A DNA stretch of 64,000 nt from Helicobacter mustelae (GCF_900476215.1 NZ_LS483446.1:1302001-1366000), one strand, 5' to 3'; shown: positions 17,876 through 26,399, numbered from the stretch's first letter. Numbers and translations: made by a program. The notes: generated from the sequence alone by a model not told the origin.

Positions 17876-18266
17876 GCCTGAATTTGCCAAAGCCATTTTC
17901 AATGGCAAGAAAAAATTTGAATATCGTAAGGTGCTTTTTAAAAAAGAAGTTAAAACCATACAAGTCTATGTAACAAAACGAAGTTTCTTTAGAAAACAGG
18001 TGCCGCGCAGTTTCTGCAGTCAAACCTGTGGAAAAATCATCGGGGAATTTGAGATAGAGGAAATCATAGAAGGCAATCCCGCAGAAGTTTGGGAAAAGAC
18101 AAAAAGACATTCAGGCATTAAAAAATCTTTTTATATGCAATATTTTCAAGATAAGCAAGTAGCCTATGCAATAAAAATCAAAAATATCAACAAATACAAA
18201 GAGCCTCTATGCCCTTATAAGGAATATGAGAATTTCACCGCCCCGCAATCTTTTAGATATATCTAA
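17853..18266 (+). CDS. ASCH-domain protein
   Basis: 137-residue protein whose start, VLLSIKPEFAKAIFNGKKKFEYRK, is the signature of the ASCH/PUA-like RNA-binding fold. ASCH proteins include RNA-binding coactivators and nucleases, and some sit in defence or toxin-antitoxin contexts. Here it follows the damaged acetyltransferase gene, overlapping it by about 23 bp, and precedes the fic gene, so it belongs to the restriction island. Function not known. Confidence 0.8.
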   Translation: MKVLLSIKPEFAKAIFNGKKKFEYRKVLFKKEVKTIQVYVTKRSFFRKQVPRSFCSQTCGKIIGEFEIEEIIEGNPAEVWEKTKRHSGIKKSFYMQYFQDKQVAYAIKIKNINKYKEPLCPYKEYENFTAPQSFRYI

Positions 18267-18337
18267 GAAATAGAAGTAGATGAAAATATTTATTCTTATT
18301 TATTCTGAAATAAAATAAACTACAACAAGGGTAGAAA

Positions 18338-18871
18338 ATGAAAGAGCTTGACAAAAAAAGTCTAGAAAATGCAAAAATGCTCTTTGAAAGCGGAATGATA
18401 AATACCCTAGAAGTTGGTACGCTTAAGGGTTTACAAGATATTCATTATCATTTATTTAAAAATCTCTATGATTTTGCAGGGAAAATTCGAGACAAAAATA
18501 TCTCAAAAGGCAACTTTCGCTTTGCAAACGCAATGTATCTCAAGGAAGTTTTAGCAGTCATTGAAACTATGCCACAAAATAGCTTTGAAGAGATTATAAG
18601 TAAATATGTAGAAATGAATATTGCTCATCCATTTATGGAAGGGAATGGAAGAAGTATGAGAATTTGGCTTGATAGAATTCTCCAAAAGCAAATCAAGCAT
18701 ATTGTGGATTGGCAAAATGTTGATAAATGGAAATATTTGCAGGCAATGGAGAGAAGCCCTATTAATGATTTGGAATTAAGAGTATTGATTAAAGAAAATT
18801 TGAGCAATAAGATTCATGATAAATCCCTCATTTTTAAAGGAATTGAACAATCTTATTTTTATGAAGTTTAG
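18338..18871 (+). CDS. fic: Fic-domain protein adenylyltransferase, class III (NmFic-like)
   Basis: AMP-transferase of the Fic family. 177 residues; the sequence follows the compact Neisseria meningitidis Fic type closely (FESG..., [26 protein letters not shown]). The active loop is complete: [12 protein letters not shown] at 97-108 with catalytic His97. The C-terminal inhibitory helix of class III enzymes, S/T-x-x-x-E-G/N, reads SYFYE-V: Glu176 remains, but the next residue is Val and the protein stops there, so the final Gly and tail seen in NmFic are missing. That could weaken self-inhibition. A purine-rich AGGG lies before the ATG. No separate antitoxin gene is seen. Confidence 0.9.
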   Translation: MKELDKKSLENAKMLFESGMINTLEVGTLKGLQDIHYHLFKNLYDFAGKIRDKNISKGNFRFANAMYLKEVLAVIETMPQNSFEEIISKYVEMNIAHPFMEGNGRSMRIWLDRILQKQIKHIVDWQNVDKWKYLQAMERSPINDLELRVLIKENLSNKIHDKSLIFKGIEQSYFYEV

Positions 18872-18891
18872 CACAGGATATGATAAAAATC

Positions 18892-19920
18892 TCAAACTTC
18901 GATACTCTCCTCAATCTTGAGATCAAAACCTCCCAGCGCATTGTATTCCCTAGAAGAAGAAGTAATTAATCGAAATCTTTTGATATTGAGGCATTTTAGC
19001 AGTTGCGCTCCGATGCCAAAATTTTTGGCCACCCCATCCCTGCTGCCTCCATCGCGCAAAAATATCAAATACCCTCCCTCTTTTCTGAGTCTCTCCACTG
19101 TGCGAAGCAAGAAATCCAGATTCTCTTTTTGCGCAAGCAGCAAATAATCATCCTGAATAATATGGAATCGCACCAAAGGTACTTCCAACTGTTCCCCATC
19201 AAAGCAAAATGCAATATGCTCCCTTGCAAAATGATCACAAAATGTCTGCTTTTGACAAGCAAGATCCATAAAGCTTGACTTTTGGCTATCTAGGAGCTGC
19301 AAAAGATTTTCATTGCGCATACGATGAGCGACAAGATCTGAGACATAGAGGATTTTGAGATTGTGTTTTTGTGCAAAATCTAACAAAAATTTATCTCCCC
19401 TGCGTGCCATGGACCCATCTTCCTTCATGATCTCACAAATCACACTTACAGGCTTTAGTCCTGCGATCTTGCACAGATCTACGCCTGCTTCTGTGTGGCC
19501 GGTGCGCACAAGCACGCCGCCTTCTTTGGCGATCAATGGGAAGATATGGCCAGGACGTACAAAATCACTAGGCACAGTATTTTCCCCACACAAGAGGCCA
19601 ATGGTCATATCTCGCTCAAATGCAGAAATCCCGGTTTTTGCTGCTTTGGCATCAATAGAGACGGTGAAGGCAGTGGTGTGATTGGAGTCATTATTGGCCA
19701 CCATGGGTGGCAAGTCCAGCTTTTGGGCAAGCTCCTTTGTGATACACACACAAATCAATCCCCGTGCTTCTTGTGCCATGAAATTGATTTTCTCTGGAGT
19801 GCTAAAAATCCCAGCTAGTACGAGATCTCCCTCATTTTCCCTATCCTCATCATCCATCACAATGATCATTTCTCCATTACGAAATGCCTGTATTGCCTCT
19901 TCTACCCTTTCTTGATACAT
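18892..19920 (-). CDS. ribBA: 3,4-dihydroxy-2-butanone-4-phosphate synthase (RibBA-type, inactive GCH II part)
   Basis: Makes the four-carbon precursor of riboflavin from ribulose 5-phosphate. 342 residues. The DHBP synthase domain (about 1-200) is complete: DDEDRENEGD near 23-32, RPGHIFPL near 122 and RTGHTEA near 138. The C-terminal part (about 210-342) aligns in position with GTP cyclohydrolase II but lacks its zinc-binding cysteine cluster, so it is probably not a cyclohydrolase; H. pylori has a similar protein. No FMN riboswitch was recognised upstream. Confidence 0.93.
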   Translation of the reverse strand: MYQERVEEAIQAFRNGEMIIVMDDEDRENEGDLVLAGIFSTPEKINFMAQEARGLICVCITKELAQKLDLPPMVANNDSNHTTAFTVSIDAKAAKTGISAFERDMTIGLLCGENTVPSDFVRPGHIFPLIAKEGGVLVRTGHTEAGVDLCKIAGLKPVSVICEIMKEDGSMARRGDKFLLDFAQKHNLKILYVSDLVAHRMRNENLLQLLDSQKSSFMDLACQKQTFCDHFAREHIAFCFDGEQLEVPLVRFHIIQDDYLLLAQKENLDFLLRTVERLRKEGGYLIFLRDGGSRDGVAKNFGIGAQLLKCLNIKRFRLITSSSREYNALGGFDLKIEESIEV

Positions 19921-20659
19921 CTCCTACTCCTATCTTTGGTTGATTATATTTATCTTTTTCTCGCCTTTGCCTTCCTGGCTTTTTTAGACTCTTTGACTTT
20001 TATGACTCCTTTAGTTTTTCAGGGCCATGCGTTTCTAGTCCCTTGGGGCCTTTGTGTTTTATTTACCAAGCTTGGTTTTTAGCCTATTTGAGATTTTTTG
20101 GGCCTGGCTTCTAAAACTCCCCCTGCCCCACTCCTGATTCTTTTTTGATTCTTGATGTAGTTTTTGCATTTTGGTTCGCGTTTTCCTATTTTCAAAACCC
20201 CTTAAACTTTTTCCAAGCCCCTTACTTGTTGGAATTGGCTTATGTTTTTATCTTTCAAATCCTTCTGCCAAATCACTCCTCATTTTTTCACCTAATTCTC
20301 CAAGAATTCTAGGTCTTGCATCTATTTTGATATTACCTCTTAATTCCATTTTTCATCATTTTTTTCTGAAGTGATTGTATGCAAAAAATTTGAATTTTTC
20401 CTTAATCCAGGAAAATTCGGGCTTTAGGGGAAGTTGGATTTTGCGAGAATTTGCAGGGAATGGGTCTACCAGGATTATTAAGTTGGCATTTTTTGGAAAT
20501 GCGAGTTTTGGAGACGTGATAGGAAGAAATCCTAGCTATGACATGAATAATTTTGCTAGACCTTAATGCGCAAGATTTGATTGTGCCAAGATACTCAACA
20601 AACAACAAAACCCTGCAAAAGGATGCAATAGAAGAGTTTGGAGAATTTTAGCGGACTTC
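19921..20659. other. Long intergenic region without a recognised gene
   Basis: About 740 bp between ribBA and the tRNA promoter. The first 300 bp are strongly T-rich on the plus strand, with repeated CTTTGAC and TTTTTAGAC-like words. Short open frames (20171-20374, 20375-20566, 20402-20608 minus) have no ribosome sites or recognisable families. It may be decayed coding sequence; I cannot assign it. Confidence 0.4.
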
Positions 20660-20688
20660 TTGACAAAGCTACAAAAAAATAATATACT
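20660..20688 (+). promoter_or_regulatory. Vegetative promoter of the tRNA pair
   Basis: TTGACA at 20660-20665, a 17-bp spacer and TATACT at 20683-20688. This is a near-consensus housekeeping promoter, with the -35 element often absent in Helicobacter, about 20 bp before tRNA-Gln. Confidence 0.8.
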
Positions 20689-20714
20689 TGCGCTTCCTTA
20701 GTACGCTAAATTAT

Positions 20715-20789
20715 TGGGGTATCGCCAAGCGGTAAGGCAGCTGGTTTTGGTCCAGCCATTCAGAGGTTCGAATCCTTTTACCCCAGCCA
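20715..20789 (+). tRNA. tRNA-Gln, anticodon TTG
   Basis: Cloverleaf with acceptor TGGGGTA/TACCCCA, anticodon stem CTGG/CCAG, loop TTTTGGT with TTG at 34-36, T-loop GTTCGAATC, discriminator G and encoded CCA. The U1-A72 first pair is typical of bacterial tRNA-Gln. Confidence 0.95.
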
Positions 20790-20795
20790 ACATAT

Positions 20796-20872
<77 letters not shown>

Positions 20873-21079
20873 TCTCAACACATCCCAAAAATCAAAGACT
20901 CTGAAAATTCCACGACTTCAAAAAACCTTGAAAATCTAAAATTCCACCCACGTTTAAACCCGGAAGCCTCACACTCGCAATCCAGCAAGCCCGCGCCAAC
21001 AAAATCCCAAAATGCCCGCACTTAAAAAATTCTACCTGCGCATAAAAACCACCCAAAAATCCCCTCCCAAACTCCAAAA

Positions 21080-22003
21080 TTAGCGTCCTAGAAGACGCTT
21101 TGAAAAATGCTTTAGTTTTCTCAAAGCATTTTTCAGCCTTCTGTTAGCAGGACTGCCCATCCCCTTGATTGCATTGACATCAATGACTCTGCTCTTGTCT
21201 CTCAAAAAGATATATACCCCTCCCCCTGGCACGCGCCCATAGCCTTCTGGGAAACCATAGCCATAGTCCAGCATTTTATAATTTGGATGATCAATAATGT
21301 ATGCGTTGAGATGGCTTTCATCATGCCATATGGCAATGATGCCCCGGGAGAGGTCTTCTTGGATGCGTTCCTGCAATGTGCGTGCCAATGCCAAAAATGC
21401 GCCAGCCTTCCCGCCATTTGTCGAACCATACACATAAGCCTTCCCCTTGCCAAATGGCACATACGCTAAGCTTTTAGGATTGCGCTCATAGGTGAAGCAT
21501 TCTGGTGATGCATCCCTAAATCCATAGTGCTGGGTCACCAAAATATCCTCTTCTATAGGCAGGAATTCATCGCCGATATGCTGGAAAAAAAGGCAGTTTG
21601 CATTGAAGAAAAAGACAAAATCAAATTCCCTCAAGGCCTCTTCTTGGCCTAAGAACATCTCAAATCTTTTTAGCGTATTAAAAGGCCAGCCAAGATTTTC
21701 CTGATAGATTTTGCGCACATCGCTTGCTTCTTCTGCATAGAGGGAATCTGCATCGGTGAATACGAAATATGTAAGCCTATGAGCGGGCAGAAGATGGACT
21801 TTAGCGCTGTCATAAAAATCCTGCCAAAAAATACTATAAGCGCCCGTACAAATATAGAGAATGGCGATTTTGTAGCACGTGGGAGAGGATTTTGGCAGAG
21901 CTAGGCTAGCTTGCTGGACGCTTTGCGCGGCTTGGGGCGTAGTCTGGCTGGATCCTGCGAAGTGAGTGTTTTGCTGGGTGTTTTGTGCGGTTGACTGCAT
22001 CAT
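21080..22003 (-). CDS. bgtA: Glycosyltransferase family 6, blood-group A/B-type transferase (BgtA-like)
   Basis: Should transfer GalNAc (or Gal) alpha-1,3 to a fucosylated galactose acceptor on LPS, giving a histo-blood-group A-like antigen. 307 residues. A Gln/Ser/Thr-rich, low-complexity N-terminal extension (about 1-42) precedes the GT6 domain, which shows KIAILYICTGAY (45-56), FTDADSLYAE and the NAN motif (134-136) that replaces the animal DXD in bacterial GT6 enzymes. GSTNGGKAGAF and WHDESHLNAY match the substrate-binding C-terminal half. Divergent from futL, which makes the H-type acceptor. H. mustelae is known to express A antigen through such an enzyme; donor choice is inferred from that. 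Confidence 0.88.
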   Translation of the reverse strand: MMQSTAQNTQQNTHFAGSSQTTPQAAQSVQQASLALPKSSPTCYKIAILYICTGAYSIFWQDFYDSAKVHLLPAHRLTYFVFTDADSLYAEEASDVRKIYQENLGWPFNTLKRFEMFLGQEEALREFDFVFFFNANCLFFQHIGDEFLPIEEDILVTQHYGFRDASPECFTYERNPKSLAYVPFGKGKAYVYGSTNGGKAGAFLALARTLQERIQEDLSRGIIAIWHDESHLNAYIIDHPNYKMLDYGYGFPEGYGRVPGGGVYIFLRDKSRVIDVNAIKGMGSPANRRLKNALRKLKHFSKRLLGR

Positions 22004-22440
22004 CTCTTTCTTGTTTGAGTTTTAGATAAACCACAATTATACCTCCAATAAACCAAAAGATTGATTTTGATGGGCGAGATTTTTGCACGATGGGAGCAAA
22101 ATTCGCTTCATGACACCAAAAAACAGCGTGCAAAAACAACGCAAAAAGCTCAATTGCATCACACAAAAACTCCTAAAGCCCTTAAAAATGATAAAACCCC
22201 TGTAAAATCCTTGCGCAACTCTAATTATCAAAATCCAAAAAGACACATCAATAACACAAACCCCAAAAAGCTCAAAAGTCCTCAGCCCTTTAAAAATCAC
22301 AACCCCAAAAAAACCCTACACCAAAACCCCGCACAAAGCTAAAAGTTTAAAAATCCCAAAAAGGCGATAAAATCGCGTAAAATCCGCGCTTAAAAAAGCA
22401 CTAAATCCCCCCCCCCCCGCTAAAAGCAAGCATTTTTTCC
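22004..22440. other. G-poor, A+C-rich intergenic region between bgtA and futL
   Basis: Between about 22085 and 22400 the plus strand is almost free of G and built from AAAA, CCC and ACTC-like words. One open frame (22061-22342) codes only a low-complexity Lys/Asn/Pro/His protein and is not credible. The region ends in the C12 tract. It probably holds the bgtA leader and promoter, which I could not place. Confidence 0.5.
22407..22418. repeat. C12 homopolymer upstream of futL
   Basis: Twelve C on the plus strand, about 22 bp before the -35 box of the futL promoter and about 390 bp before the bgtA start, where it reads G12. Length change here would alter promoter geometry rather than a reading frame. 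Confidence 0.9.
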
Positions 22441-22469
22441 TTGAAAAAGAGCCTTGGATTGGCTAGAAT
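22441..22469 (+). promoter_or_regulatory. Promoter of the fucosyltransferase gene
   Basis: TTGAAA at 22441-22446, a 17-bp spacer and TAGAAT at 22464-22469 give a good vegetative promoter; transcription should start near 22476. AAGGGAG (22494-22500) precedes the ATG at 22505. The C12 tract lies near -60. Confidence 0.7.
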
Positions 22470-22504
22470 CTTGAGTTTTATTTGAAGCATTGCAAGGGAG
22501 TTAG

Positions 22505-23365
22505 ATGGATTTTAAGATTGTGCAAGTGCATGGAGGACTTGGAAATCAGATGTTTCAATACGCTTTTGCCAAGAGTTTGCAAACACATCTCAATATACCC
22601 GTGCTACTTGATACCACCTGGTTTGATTATGGCAATCGGGAATTGGGATTGCATCTTTTTCCCATCGATTTGCAATGTGCTAGTGCACAGCAAATTGCTG
22701 CTGCCCATATGCAAAACCTGCCAAGGCTAGTGAGAGGTGCGCTCAGACGTATGGGTCTAGGCAGAGTCAGCAAGGAAATCGTGTTTGAATACATGCCAGA
22801 GCTGTTTGAGCCAAGTCGCATTGCTTATTTTCATGGCTATTTCCAAGATCCAAGATATTTTGAAGACATCTCTCCCCTGATTAAGCAAACATTCACCCTG
22901 CCTCACCCCACAGAGCATGCAGAGCAATATAGCCGCAAACTCTCTCAGATTTTGGCGGCAAAAAATAGCGTATTTGTGCATATAAGGCGAGGGGATTATA
23001 TGAGACTTGGCTGGCAACTTGATATCAGCTACCAACTACGCGCCATTGCATATATGGCCAAGCGCGTGCAAAATTTGGAGCTATTTTTATTTTGCGAGGA
23101 TTTGGAATTTGTGCAGAATCTTGATCTTGGCTATCCCTTTGTGGATATGACCACAAGGGATGGGGCGGCGCATTGGGATATGATGCTGATGCAATCTTGC
23201 AAGCATGGCATTATCACAAATAGTACCTATAGTTGGTGGGCGGCATATTTGATAAAAAATCCAGAAAAAATCATTATTGGACCAAGCCACTGGATCTATG
23301 GCAATGAAAATATCCTTTGCAAGGATTGGGTGAAGATAGAATCCCAATTTGAGACAAAATCTTGA
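22505..23365 (+). CDS. futL: Alpha-1,2-fucosyltransferase, GT11 family
   Basis: Transfers fucose from GDP-fucose to the 2-position of galactose, making the H-type structure on LPS. 286 residues. The GT11 start VQVHGGLGNQMFQYAFAKSLQ and the donor-binding HIRRGDY motif (159-165) are exact; NSTYSWWAAYL near 240 is the third conserved block. The whole sequence agrees with my memory of H. mustelae FutL. Together with the adjacent GT6 gene it gives both final steps of A-antigen synthesis. Unlike H. pylori futC I see no long repeat inside the gene; the contingency tract sits before the promoter. Confidence 0.94.
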   Translation: MDFKIVQVHGGLGNQMFQYAFAKSLQTHLNIPVLLDTTWFDYGNRELGLHLFPIDLQCASAQQIAAAHMQNLPRLVRGALRRMGLGRVSKEIVFEYMPELFEPSRIAYFHGYFQDPRYFEDISPLIKQTFTLPHPTEHAEQYSRKLSQILAAKNSVFVHIRRGDYMRLGWQLDISYQLRAIAYMAKRVQNLELFLFCEDLEFVQNLDLGYPFVDMTTRDGAAHWDMMLMQSCKHGIITNSTYSWWAAYLIKNPEKIIIGPSHWIYGNENILCKDWVKIESQFETKS

Positions 23366-23629
23366 GCAATTTTTACGCTTCTATCCCCTGACCGCTTCTA
23401 TCCCGCCAGCAAATCCCCCCCAGGCCGCGGGAAGATCCTGTGTGCATTCTAGTGCGCAAGAGGATAAAGGCCAAAGCAAAATTGCGCCAAATGGATTGCG
23501 CTGGCATAGGAGTAGCAACATCCAAAAGCGAGCGCAAGAATCATGCGCAAAAACTCTCCTGGATGGCACAACCCTAAAGTCAAGGAAATAAAACTCTAGA
23601 AAAAGAATCAATGATTAAATAATAGCCCC
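23366..23629. other. Intergenic region after futL
   Basis: About 265 bp with open frames on both strands (23349-23591 plus, 23381-23611 minus) but no ribosome site or family. GC is somewhat higher than in the flanks. No terminator was evident. Confidence 0.35.
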
Positions 23630-23635
23630 TATAAT
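23630..23635 (+). promoter_or_regulatory. -10 box of the DUF302 gene
   Basis: TATAAT at 23630-23635, 28 bp before the ATG, consistent with the vegetative Helicobacter promoter in which the -35 element is weak. Confidence 0.55.
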
Positions 23636-23663
23636 GGTCCTCATTCCAACAAAAAGGCAAGTT

Positions 23664-24110
23664 ATGAAAAATCTGTTCTATGCAATCATCCTCGTGTTTG
23701 GCATAGCAGGCACGATCTCTGCAAAGGAAGGTGGAAAAGTGGTCCAAAGCAAACAGAATTTTGAAACGACATATGAAAATATAGAGAAATTTCTCAAAGA
23801 GAAAAACATCGCGATTTTTGCGGAATTTAAGCATTCTGACTGGGCAAAGGATGTGGGTGAGCCACTCAATCCCACCAAGGTAATCGTGTTTGGAAATCCA
23901 AAAGTGGGCACTGCCTTGATGAGGGAAAATCAAAAGATAGCCATCGAGCTACCCCTAAAAATCGCCATATGGCAGGATAAAAGCGGGAAGGTGTTTGTAA
24001 GTGCCACAGACATCAGAGGCATCGCGAAAAAATATGGCATAAAAAATCAAAAAGTGATTGATAATATTGCAAAACTCTTAGAACAAATCCTGCAAAATGC
24101 CACAAAATAA
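23664..24110 (+). CDS. Periplasmic DUF302-family protein
   Basis: 148 residues from the ATG at 23664. The N-terminal signal peptide (LFYAIILVFGIAGTISA) should be cleaved near residue 20. The mature part has the DUF302 pattern: an F-E-x-T-Y/x-N helix, IFAEFKHSDWAK, PTKVIVFGNPKVGTALM and ELPLKIAIWQD. DUF302 proteins form small alpha/beta dimers of unknown role, often in redox or envelope contexts. A decayed partial copy lies at about 26545-26655. Confidence 0.85.
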   Translation: MKNLFYAIILVFGIAGTISAKEGGKVVQSKQNFETTYENIEKFLKEKNIAIFAEFKHSDWAKDVGEPLNPTKVIVFGNPKVGTALMRENQKIAIELPLKIAIWQDKSGKVFVSATDIRGIAKKYGIKNQKVIDNIAKLLEQILQNATK

Positions 24111-24305
24111 GCAGCTTTGGACAAGATAGAGGCGCGCACAGCCAGATAGGCGCATGGATTTGGAGCTTGCGATTGGCAACCGTGCGCACTGCGCAGGAAT
24201 CGCAAGTAACACCCACTCTAAGGAACTTACAGCGCGCAAAAACTTACAAACTAAAAAACTTACTCACAGTGCTTAAAAATAGCGAGCAGAGCTCTTGCAA
24301 AGTTC

Positions 24306-25247
24306 TCATTTTCCAAGCTGTTTTTTGACATGCTCTTGTATCTCCTCATCATCCAGCACCTTGTCAAACTTCGCCTTAATCTCTGTTTCAAACCCCGCTT
24401 GGATCTGCTTATTGACATCTTTGATAAATTCCTCAAAATCACTATTTTTCTCTAGAAGCATATTCAGCGTCTGCACATCCATCTCCCTCTCTTTGGAACT
24501 AAGCAAGATTTTAGAGTCCAGGGTCTGCTCTTCTAGCTTGATCACCCCTATGCCAAAGCTCTGATTGAGTCGCCTAAGCTCACTCAAAACCTCCTCATCA
24601 ATGTCTTCAAAAACTACCAAATACCCCTCATTGGCCCAGCTAGAATTACTTACTGTTTGGAAATAACTTTCCTTTAGATTGGAAAAATCAAGACCAATCT
24701 TGAGCTCAAAACTAAAGATTTTGTAGCTATTCTGCCCCATGTTGTGCAAAAATCTCAAGGTCTCTTTCTCATAATCCTTATAGGGAAAGTACACGCCCAC
24801 GACATCAGGATAGTTCCATTTGTCCTTGCCAGAGGCTGCTTTTTTGCTTTTTTCATGATAGATGGTTTTGCATTGGAGATTGAAGTTGGGATTTTCATGG
24901 AGAAATTTCACAAGCAAGGGATGCAGATCCCTTTCATGAAATGGCCTCTTTTTTTCCTGGGTTTTCTCCTCCAATGTAGGATCGATTTTCAAATGAGGAA
25001 GCTCACTCTCCCTAGCTTTGAGCCAATAAGTAAAAGGTCTTTTGGAAGCAAAGATAAAATCCCTCTCGCCTCCTCTCTCCTGAACGTATCGCCACATCCA
25101 CATCCAGAAACCCTCAATAGTTGGGTTTCTTACACTTGAGAGTTTTTTATCTAGCCCCATTTCACAGGCCCTTGTCCAAATTTCCTGACCACTCAAAGGT
25201 CTCTCTGCCTGCTTTAAAACCTCTTCTGCCAAATCTTTATAAGTCAT
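24306..25247 (-). CDS. hrgA: HrgA-like protein: HARE-HTH domain plus PD-(D/E)xK nuclease
   Basis: 313 residues from the ATG at 25247, preceded by AGGAAG. The N-terminal domain (TYKDLAEEVLKQAERPLSGQ, about 1-75) is a HARE-HTH wing-helix module, thought to connect chromatin or restriction enzymes to modified DNA. The C-terminal half carries a nuclease-like pattern, Pro147-Asp148 followed by Glu181-Leu-Lys183 (FSFELKIGLDFS), of the COG2958 type. H. pylori HrgA is a relative that replaces the HpyIII endonuclease gene in some strains. No partner methyltransferase is adjacent, so it may target modified DNA; that is inference. Confidence 0.8.
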   Translation of the reverse strand: MTYKDLAEEVLKQAERPLSGQEIWTRACEMGLDKKLSSVRNPTIEGFWMWMWRYVQERGGERDFIFASKRPFTYWLKARESELPHLKIDPTLEEKTQEKKRPFHERDLHPLLVKFLHENPNFNLQCKTIYHEKSKKAASGKDKWNYPDVVGVYFPYKDYEKETLRFLHNMGQNSYKIFSFELKIGLDFSNLKESYFQTVSNSSWANEGYLVVFEDIDEEVLSELRRLNQSFGIGVIKLEEQTLDSKILLSSKEREMDVQTLNMLLEKNSDFEEFIKDVNKQIQAGFETEIKAKFDKVLDDEEIQEHVKKQLGK

Positions 25248-25363
25248 GTTCTTCCTTTTTTTGATTTTATGAATTTTACCCAAAGGCTTGATTGAAAATC
25301 TCACCCACTATAGCCTTTGTTTGTGTCAGCGCTCCTTTTCTAAGTACTACAAGCTTGCCCTGC

Positions 25364-25369
25364 TATAAT
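25364..25369 (+). promoter_or_regulatory. -10 box of the VWA-like gene
   Basis: TATAAT at 25364-25369, about 29 bp before the ATG at 25398; AAGGATGG precedes the start. No clear -35 element. Confidence 0.5.
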
Positions 25370-25397
25370 TAAGAGCACAAAATATTAAGGATGGTGA

Positions 25398-26399
25398 ATG
25401 AATAACATAGACTTAAATCAAGACTTCATAGACAAGGCGTTAAAAAGGCTTATTGTTGGTGTGGACTGCAAGGATTTTCAAAGTATGGTGATAACCCAAC
25501 CAAAGAAAAATCGCTATTTTGTCGCAGATAATGGCATACTCAATGCAAAGGATAAGGTTGGCGATGTTGTCTTTCTTGGCAGAATCTTGCATGGGGGAAT
25601 CTATGAAAATGGCGCATATATCAGCGATGATAGGGCTTTTTCTTACGAATTTAGCGGCGATAGCCTAAAGGTTGTTTCCATTTGCACAAACCAGAGCTTT
25701 ACTATCATAAACTACACGAATGGAATGCTAAATATAAGCTTAGGGAAAATCCCCACAAAAGAAATAGCCATCGTCTTATGCACGACAAAAAGCATGCAAT
25801 ATTATGTGGATGTGCTAAAAAGCATTGCCCCCTTTATCGGCAAATATCTCTTCAAAAACAATACCCATGCAAAGGCGAGTGTGATAGGCTTCTCAAGCCT
25901 TGATTCCAATCATCTAGGCATATCCTATGACACACAATCCCTAGAAGATTCTCTAAACCGCATCAAAACAAAGGACTCTGATACAAGAATGCTAAATCTC
26001 TCACTCATTAAGGCGATGAAAGATTTCACAAAAGACAATCACCTCAAAAAAGAAATCTACCTTATCACAGACGCAAGTGCGAGCGACCCACACAATGAAC
26101 AAAAAATGCTAAGTATTACAAAGAATCTCAACCTAAATATCTCCAAAAACAGCGGTGGTAGCGATGAAAATAATGTAAAAATCCATTGCTTTTCAATTCA
26201 CAAGGATCTCGACTTTCTAAAAAATCTCGCCACAATTACAAACGGGCGGTATTATCACATACAAGATGATTATAGCTTTAAAAAGACTTTGCTAACACAA
26301 ATTAATGATGAAGTAGAAATTGATATGCTAGAGATAGATAAGCAAATCCGCCCAAGCAAAGCACATAAACTACCAGACCCAGATAATCCACCAAGCTAA
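25398..26399 (+). CDS. VWA-fold protein with a degenerate metal site
   Basis: 333 residues, no signal peptide. Residues about 120-310 follow a von Willebrand A domain: first strand KEIAIVLCTTKSM, then ASVIGFSSLDS, a helix ending in TRMLNLSLIKAM, strand KEIYLITDASASDPHN, VKIHCFSIHKDLDFLKNLATITNGRYYHI. The usual MIDAS Asp-x-Ser-x-Ser reads Cys-Thr-Thr-Lys-Ser, so the first metal ligand is lost. The N-terminal 120 residues match nothing I know. Low GC and island location suggest acquired DNA. Function unknown. Confidence 0.72.
   Translation: MNNIDLNQDFIDKALKRLIVGVDCKDFQSMVITQPKKNRYFVADNGILNAKDKVGDVVFLGRILHGGIYENGAYISDDRAFSYEFSGDSLKVVSICTNQSFTIINYTNGMLNISLGKIPTKEIAIVLCTTKSMQYYVDVLKSIAPFIGKYLFKNNTHAKASVIGFSSLDSNHLGISYDTQSLEDSLNRIKTKDSDTRMLNLSLIKAMKDFTKDNHLKKEIYLITDASASDPHNEQKMLSITKNLNLNISKNSGGSDENNVKIHCFSIHKDLDFLKNLATITNGRYYHIQDDYSFKKTLLTQINDEVEIDMLEIDKQIRPSKAHKLPDPDNPPS

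Noticed and set aside
19921-20150. FMN riboswitch before ribBA
   Set aside because: No RFN-element sequence blocks could be found.
20171-20608. Three short open frames before the tRNA pair
   Set aside because: Overlapping on both strands, no starts or motifs; treated as non-coding.
22061-22342. 93-codon plus-strand open frame before futL
   Set aside because: Low-complexity Lys/Asn/Pro/His sequence produced by G-poor DNA; no start signal.
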